In this document: piece by piece, positions 59,025 to 64,000 of the stretch
How the letters are laid out: every line of letters begins with the position of its first letter
Numbering within the stretch: the first letter of the stretch is position 1
NCBI GenBank assembly: GCA_030737835.1
Contig: CM060851.1
Location: 10,716,154 to 10,780,153 of the forward strand
DNA: 64,000 nt
Direction of reading: 5' to 3'
Source: Acorus gramineus
Lineage: Eukaryota; Streptophyta; Magnoliopsida; Acorales; Acoraceae
The notes under the pieces: generated by a model
Told to the model about the DNA's origin: nothing
Database searches by the model: none
Seen by the model: only the letters and a program-made list of their open reading frames with translations
Position numbers and translations under genes: made by a program

Positions 59025-61534
59025 CTACCACTTCCTCAGCTTGTAGAGCGTCAGAATTTGCATCACGATGATCAGTGTCAAAACAACGATGCCTATCAGC
59101 ATCCGCTTCTTCCCTACATAACTCGAGTTGTTCAATCGGGCCCCAGCCTGGCCTTCTGAGCCCGCGCCATTGCACCGCCGGCCCAGCTGGTACCCGCATA
59201 ATCCCGAGTTGTTCTCGAACCTTGATGCGGGGAAGGTTATGAGTTGCCCCGAAGATGGGATCAGCCCGGTGAGGTTGTTGTTTGAGACATCGAAGTCACT
59301 CAAGAACGTGAGAGTGCTTAGCGTTTTCGGGATGGACCCCATGAGGCGGTTGTGGGACAAGTCGAGTACGCCAACCTCCTTGAGCCAGCCAAAGCTGTCG
59401 GGGATTGGACCAGTCAGGTCATTGTGCCCAAGGTTCAGCACTTGCAAGTAGTTCATTGGTCCGAGCTCGGTGGGGATCGACCCGGAGAGGGAGTTGTAAG
59501 AGAGGTCTAAGTAGATCAAGCTCCCGTTGTTCTCGAACGTGTAGACAGTCATGCCCTTGTAGATCCTCGTCGACGGGCACGAGTGCACGGTAGGGAAGCT
59601 CTCGAGCCGCTGTCGTTGGATGCCCGAGAACTCAAACAGCCCTCCTGTGCCCCAGCACGCCGTCCCACCCTCGTTTCCCGGAACTGATTCCTGGACACGA
59701 TCCCGGGTGTGGGCGCGATCAGCCCGGATTGCGCGGCGATGGTCGGGGGTATCGGACCTGCTAATGCGTTGTTGTTCAGGTCGAGCCAGATGAGGCTGCG
59801 ACAGCTTCCAAGCTTCGGCGGGATCGACCCGGAGAGCGAATTGTTGCCTAGTTGGAGGATCACAAGGCTTTCGAGGCCGCTTATGCCCGGGGGGATATCA
59901 CCGGTGAGACGGTTTCTGGAGAGGAAGACCCATACTAAGTCCTTACATTCCCCGATCGACGACGGGACCTTCCTGCTGATTGCGTTGTCGTTGAGGATAA
60001 GTGTCTGGAGAGCCGTGATGCCGTTCGAGCAGATCGCGTTGGGGATCTCCCCGGAGAGGTTGTTGGCCCACATGACGAGATCAGCGAGCCTCGGCAGGGA
60101 CCAGACTTCGGTGGGTATTGGCCGTTCTAGGCCGTTGAAGCTGAAATCGACTGATTCGAGGCCCGTGCACTTCCCGATCTCAGGTGACACCGCGCCCGAG
60201 AGCAAATTATCGGCGAGGAGGAGCTTCTTGAGCTTCGGGACAGAGGTGCAGAACCCAGTCGGGATGTTGCCGGTGAATTCATTTGCGCTGAGGTCGAGCG
60301 CCTCGAGATTCGTGCAGTTGGCGAGCGCGCGGAGAGGGACTTGGAGCGACCCGGTGAGCTTCTTGAATGGCATGAATAAGGACTTGAGCGAGGTCATTGT
60401 ACTGACGACAGAGGAGATGGTGTTGACTTTGGAAAGGTAATTGTGGCCAAGGTTGAGAGTCTCCAGGGATGAACACGAGAACGTCGATGGGAGACCCCCC
60501 TCGATGAGGTTGTCGGAGAGGTCCAGCTCTCTCAGTGACCAGCACAGCCTCGACAGGTCGGGCGGGACAGTCCCCACAAACCTGTTCCCCGCCAAGGATA
60601 TGCGGACCAGTCGGGCCAGCCCGCCGGGGAGCGAGGGGACTGGCCCCGCCAGCGCGTTCCTCGAGACGTCCAGCTCCTCAAGATTCGCACAGCGGGCGAG
60701 GCCTGCGGGGGGGCCGAGCCCGGTGAGCGCGTTCGAGGAGAGGTCGAGCGAGGTGAGGTTGCCGCACCCCGCGAGCTTGAACCCCGATACATCACCGGAG
60801 AGGTTGTTGTGGGACAGGTTGAACACCCTGAGCGCGGGCAGGGAGACGGAACCGAGGGTCTCCGGGAATCCTCCGGAGATCGTGTTGCGGGAAAGGTCGA
60901 GAGCCACGAGGTTCGCGCACCGGGAGAGGTCGCCGAGGCGGCCGGAGAGCTTGTTGGAGGAGAGGTTGAGGTGGGTCAGGCTCCGGCAGTTGGAGAGCGT
61001 GTAATTGAAGAGAACTTCGTCGGAGATTCGGTTCTGGGAGAGGTCGAGCCGCCGGAGGGAGGCGCTGAAGGGGTGAATCCCGCCGGGGACCGAATTCCGA
61101 GACAGGTTCAGATCCGCGAGGCGGCCGCACCCGGAGACGAACCCGCCCGTCACCGCCTCGGAGAAATTGTTGCCGGAGAGGTCCACGGCGACGAAGCCGC
61201 AATTGTCGGCACCGCCGTGGGAGAGGTTGCCGTAGAAGGAGTTCCAGCTGAGGTCGACGTCTCGTAATTCACGCAGGGGCATCAGGTCGTCGATCCGGAG
61301 ACGACCGACGAGACCCAGTCGGCCGAGGCGCAAGGCCGTGACGCGGCCGGAGTCGCAGGCCACGCCCGTCCACGAGCACGAATTCCGAGACGACGGGGTC
61401 CAGTCGCTCAGAGAACCGTTTGGGTCAACATCGATCGAAGATCGCTTGAAGGACAACAGAGTCTCTGATTCATCACCAGAAGAGGCAGAACAGCATATCA
61501 ACAGAACCATAACAACCACTGTTTGCGACTTCAT
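59025..61534 (-). pseudogene. BRI1-like (BRL) receptor pseudogene: LRR ectodomain and membrane segment, no kinase
   Basis: Starts at ATG 61534 with a signal peptide (MKSQTVVVMVLLICCSASSG), then the LRR N-cap (NSCSWTGVACD) and about 20 leucine-rich repeats. Wording is BRL1/BRL3-like: [57 protein letters not shown]. The first frame (to 59549) loses register near 59688, in the island domain that binds brassinosteroid. The second frame carries the rest of the island ([31 protein letters not shown]), four more repeats (YLDLYSNSL-type, [20 protein letters not shown]), NNSGLCG and one membrane helix ([20 protein letters not shown]). It stops at 59025 after KLRKW. Functional BRLs continue with about 400 residues of kinase. 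No introns, as in the family. GC-rich coding DNA contrasts with the AT-rich surroundings. One frame break plus kinase loss make it a pseudogene; a truncated receptor is possible if the frame break is a sequencing error. Confidence 0.88.
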
Positions 61535-61941
61535 TTTTTTTTTTTTATCGTGTGGATCGTTGATGTTTTGTGAATTTTGACAATCAACGATTTGTGTAGG
61601 GACCCTTCAGTGTCACATTCTTACATTGCATTCTCATTGTAGTCTTGCGAACATCTTTGCCGTATCAAAGGGGGCAGATATTCCCACCACCTAATTTTTA
61701 AAACCCACTGCCTTCTTAAACCCATAACCTGCAATTTGGTTTTTATACGAGACCCACCACCTTATACGTATCCCTCACCGTAACACTTACCTCTCTCTTC
61801 TCTCTGCTTTCTCTCCTCTCATTCCTCCCTGTTGCTCCCCAGCCGCCGTGAGAACGCCGCCGCGCCATCGGTCCCCGCGTGACGTCTCCTTGCATCCACA
61901 TGCACCGCCTTCCTCCCCTCTCTATCCCTCGGTGTCCAAAT
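61535..61941 (-). other. Upstream region of the BRL copy
   Basis: No gene. 61550-61680 is the sequence also found, diverged, at 4.69-5.10 kb. 61780-61930 is CT-rich and GC-richer ('ctctctcttctctctgcttt'), as in many plant leader regions. I see no convincing TATA box at a normal distance from 61534. Confidence 0.5.
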
Positions 61942-62551
61942 TGTTAGGATTTTTAACAATTTTATTTGAGTGAAATAAATAATTCTAATCGCGGAAAAAT
62001 ATTTATGCAGCCCAAAATAATCACCAAAGCAATCCGAAAAATATAAAAACAAACAAACCACTAAGCAACACCAAATTTAACGTGATTCGGCTTAAGCCTA
62101 CATCTACGGGACACTTCAACACCAATCCACTATATTAAAAATATAATGAAAAATAATGTCTTCTCAAGTTTTACTCAAAACTTGAGGAATACAAATATAA
62201 GAGAGAGATATAGGGTTACCACAAGAAGAACCCTAAACATGATCTTCTAAATAATATGAAGGAGAAGACCACGTTGAACAACGTCGGAATCCATGAAGAA
62301 GACGTCATGAAGAGAACTGCTCCTCTCTCTCTCTCTCTCTCTCTGTTTTGCCGAACAAAAGCTGCCGCTCACAATTCTCTCTTATGTCCGTCTAAAACTA
62401 TTAAAGAGAAAGGAAGACCTAATAAACATTATGCACTGTTCACGTGCATCACCTCATCCATGCATGGGTACCAATCTATGTAATCAAAAGAAGGGCCCAT
62501 TATGGGCTGGACCAAAAGAAAGGCCCATCTGGGCTGGGCTCACACCCAACA
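61942..62551 (-). repeat. 3' LTR of a Ty1/copia (Tork/Tnt1-like) element, 610 bp
   Basis: In element sense it starts TGTTGGGTGTGAGCCCAGCC and ends AAAATCCTAACA; the ends are the inverted TGTTRGG type. The polypurine tract TGGAGGGGGAGATT directly precedes it (seen as aatctccccctcca, 62551-62564). It contains a CT microsatellite (about 62321-62343). The left flanking five bases are CAAAT; the matching duplication would be beyond the window. Confidence 0.85.
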
Positions 62552-64000
62552 ATCTCCCCCTCCAGCCCAATGAGGGGGGAACCCGGTCCGTGACTCCTCA
62601 CCTGGAGTCCATGCTAGCCAACTTCTTGCAAAGCTCGAACTTGTTCTTCGGAACAACTTTTGTCATCGCATCTGCGGGATTACGGTCGGTGTGAATCTTC
62701 TTCATCTTCATCAAGTTTTTCTCGATGGCATCACGGATCCAATGATATCTAATATCAATGTGCTTCGTACGAGAATGATAAGTAGCATTTTTACTCAAAT
62801 CCAAAGCGCTCTGGCTATCACAAAATACTACATACTCGTCTTGCTTCAAACCCAGTTCTTGGAGAAAACGTTTCAACCATATCATTTCTTTACTTGCTTC
62901 GGTAGCTGCAATATACTCTGCTTCTGTCGTAGACAAAGCAACACACTTTTGCAGTTTTGACTGCCAAGAAACAGCTCCCCCTGCGAAAGTAAATAAGTAT
63001 CCCGATGTTGACTTTCGTTGATCAAGATCACCTGCCATGTCAGCATCTGTAAAGCCTTCCAACACTGGTTTTGAACTGCCGAAACTCAAGCACAACTTCG
63101 AACTGCCCTTTAAATACCTGAAGATCCACTTCACTGCTTCCCAATGATCCTTTCCAGGATTCGCAAGATATCTGCTCACAACACCAACTGCATATGATAT
63201 ATCTGGCCGAGTGCATACCATAGCATACATCAAACTTCCTACTGCAGAGGAGTAGGGAATTTTCTTCATCTCTTCCTTTTCTTCATTGGTCGAGGGACAC
63301 GAACTTCTGCTCAATTTTAAATTTTCTGTGATAGGCGTGCTAACGGCATTGGCACCTTTCATATTGAACCTTTCAAGAATTCGTTCAATATATTTTTCTT
63401 GTGACAACCACAATTTCTTAGCTTTCCTATCACGAATAACCTGCATGCCCAAAATCTGTCGTGCTGATCCTAAGTCTTTCATTTCAAAAGACTTAAATAA
63501 CTCCTGTTTTAATTTTGTGATCATCATAGCATTCTGTCCGATTATGAGCATATCATCCACATAGAGCAAAAGAATTATGAAATCACCTTTAGTGGACCTT
63601 TTGAAATAAACACAAGGGTCTGCAGTTGTCTTTTGGTATTCCTGACTCACCATGAAGGAGTCGAACTTTTTATACCACTGCCTTGGTGCCTGCTTCAGTC
63701 CATAGAGACTTTTCTTTAATCTGCAAACCATGTGTTCTTTTCCTTTGACTTCAAATCCCTCTGGTTGCACCATGTATATCTCTTCCTCCAAATCGCCATG
63801 GAGGAATGCAGTCTTTACATCGAGCTGTTCAACCTCAAGATCAAGGCTAGCTGCTAAACTGAGAATTGTTCTGATGGAAGTCATCTTCACCACCGGAGCG
63901 AATATCTCATCGAAGTCTATTCCGTGCTTCTGTCCAAAGCCTTTGACCACTAGTCGAGCTTTGTACTTCACCAAATTCTCGTTCCCATCTCTTTTGAGCT
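62551..64000 (-). mobile_element. Ty1/copia (Tork/Tnt1-like) pol, RT and RNase H, continues off the right edge
   Basis: The frame 63974-62598 (458 codons in view) holds the copia RT: DEIFAPVVKMTSIRTILSLA, VEQLDVKTAFLHGDLEEEIY, MVQPEGFEV, KSLYGLKQAPRQWYKKFDSF, the catalytic LLYVDDMLIIG, EMKDLGSARQILGMQV. RNase H follows: GFTDADMAGD, STTEAEYIAATEA, FCDSQSALDL, HIDIRYHWIRD. Wording is closest to Tnt1/Tork. The frame is uninterrupted in the part visible, so the element may be whole or nearly so and young. The gag, integrase and 5' LTR lie beyond 64000. Confidence 0.9.

Noticed and set aside
60441-61267. Long plus-strand frames (up to 187 codons) opposite the BRL copy
   Set aside because: GC-rich LRR coding DNA leaves the other strand open. 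The minus-strand LRR pattern is unmistakable.

Overview
This is nuclear DNA of a flowering plant. It holds an intron-poor, GC-rich leucine-rich-repeat receptor gene of the brassinosteroid-receptor (BRI1-like/BRL) family, a plant L1-type LINE, plant lineages of Ty3/gypsy and Ty1/copia retrotransposons, Tourist-like MITEs and a plant mobile domain (PMD) reading frame. The species cannot be named from the sequence. No tRNA, rRNA or CRISPR locus is visible. The window is an accessory, repeat-nested region with one recognisable host gene, a damaged BRL copy near the right end.

Layout. 1-6.46 kb: AT-rich intergenic DNA with two Tourist-like MITEs, a foldback element and several tandem duplications. 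6.46-20.0 kb: one LINE (minus strand) bounded by a 9-bp target-site duplication. It is split by a 9.9-kb LTR retrotransposon ('family 1a', minus strand, very long 3.4-3.6 kb LTRs, short degenerate internal region). 20.0-21.9 kb: non-coding DNA with a 312-bp tandem duplication. 21.9-24.4 kb: a partial family-1a LTR, butted against the first about 0.4 kb of a related 'family 2' LTR. 24.8-43.2 kb and beyond: a very large Tat/Ogre-lineage Ty3/gypsy element (plus strand). It has a G-patch-like region, reverse transcriptase, two RNase H domains and integrase, then a long spacer, then an ANTISENSE open-reading-frame region with a PMD core, then a polypurine tract and a 3' LTR beginning at 43167. Two solo LTRs of family 2 sit inside it, at 26529-29606 in the RT region and 35999-39205 in the antisense region, both with recognisable 5-bp target duplications. 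44-47 kb and 57.2-58.8 kb: remains of further Tat-like DNA with antisense 'putative gypsy-type transposon' reading frames, separated by a complete-length 10.1-kb LTR element ('family 1b', plus strand, 47062-57182). 59.0-61.5 kb: the BRL pseudogene (minus). 61.9-64 kb: the 3' LTR and the end of pol of a Tork/Tnt1-like Ty1/copia element (minus), running off the right edge.

Families 1a, 1b and 2 are relatives. Their LTRs share the same ends, the same conserved modules and a 36-37-bp exon-like box flanked by splice-like AG and GT signals. They differ in large swapped blocks, for example a CpG-rich alternating purine/pyrimidine tract. The main points of interest are this exon-like LTR architecture, the antisense spliced-looking PMD region inside a giant Tat element, and a BRL receptor that stops just after its membrane segment with no kinase.
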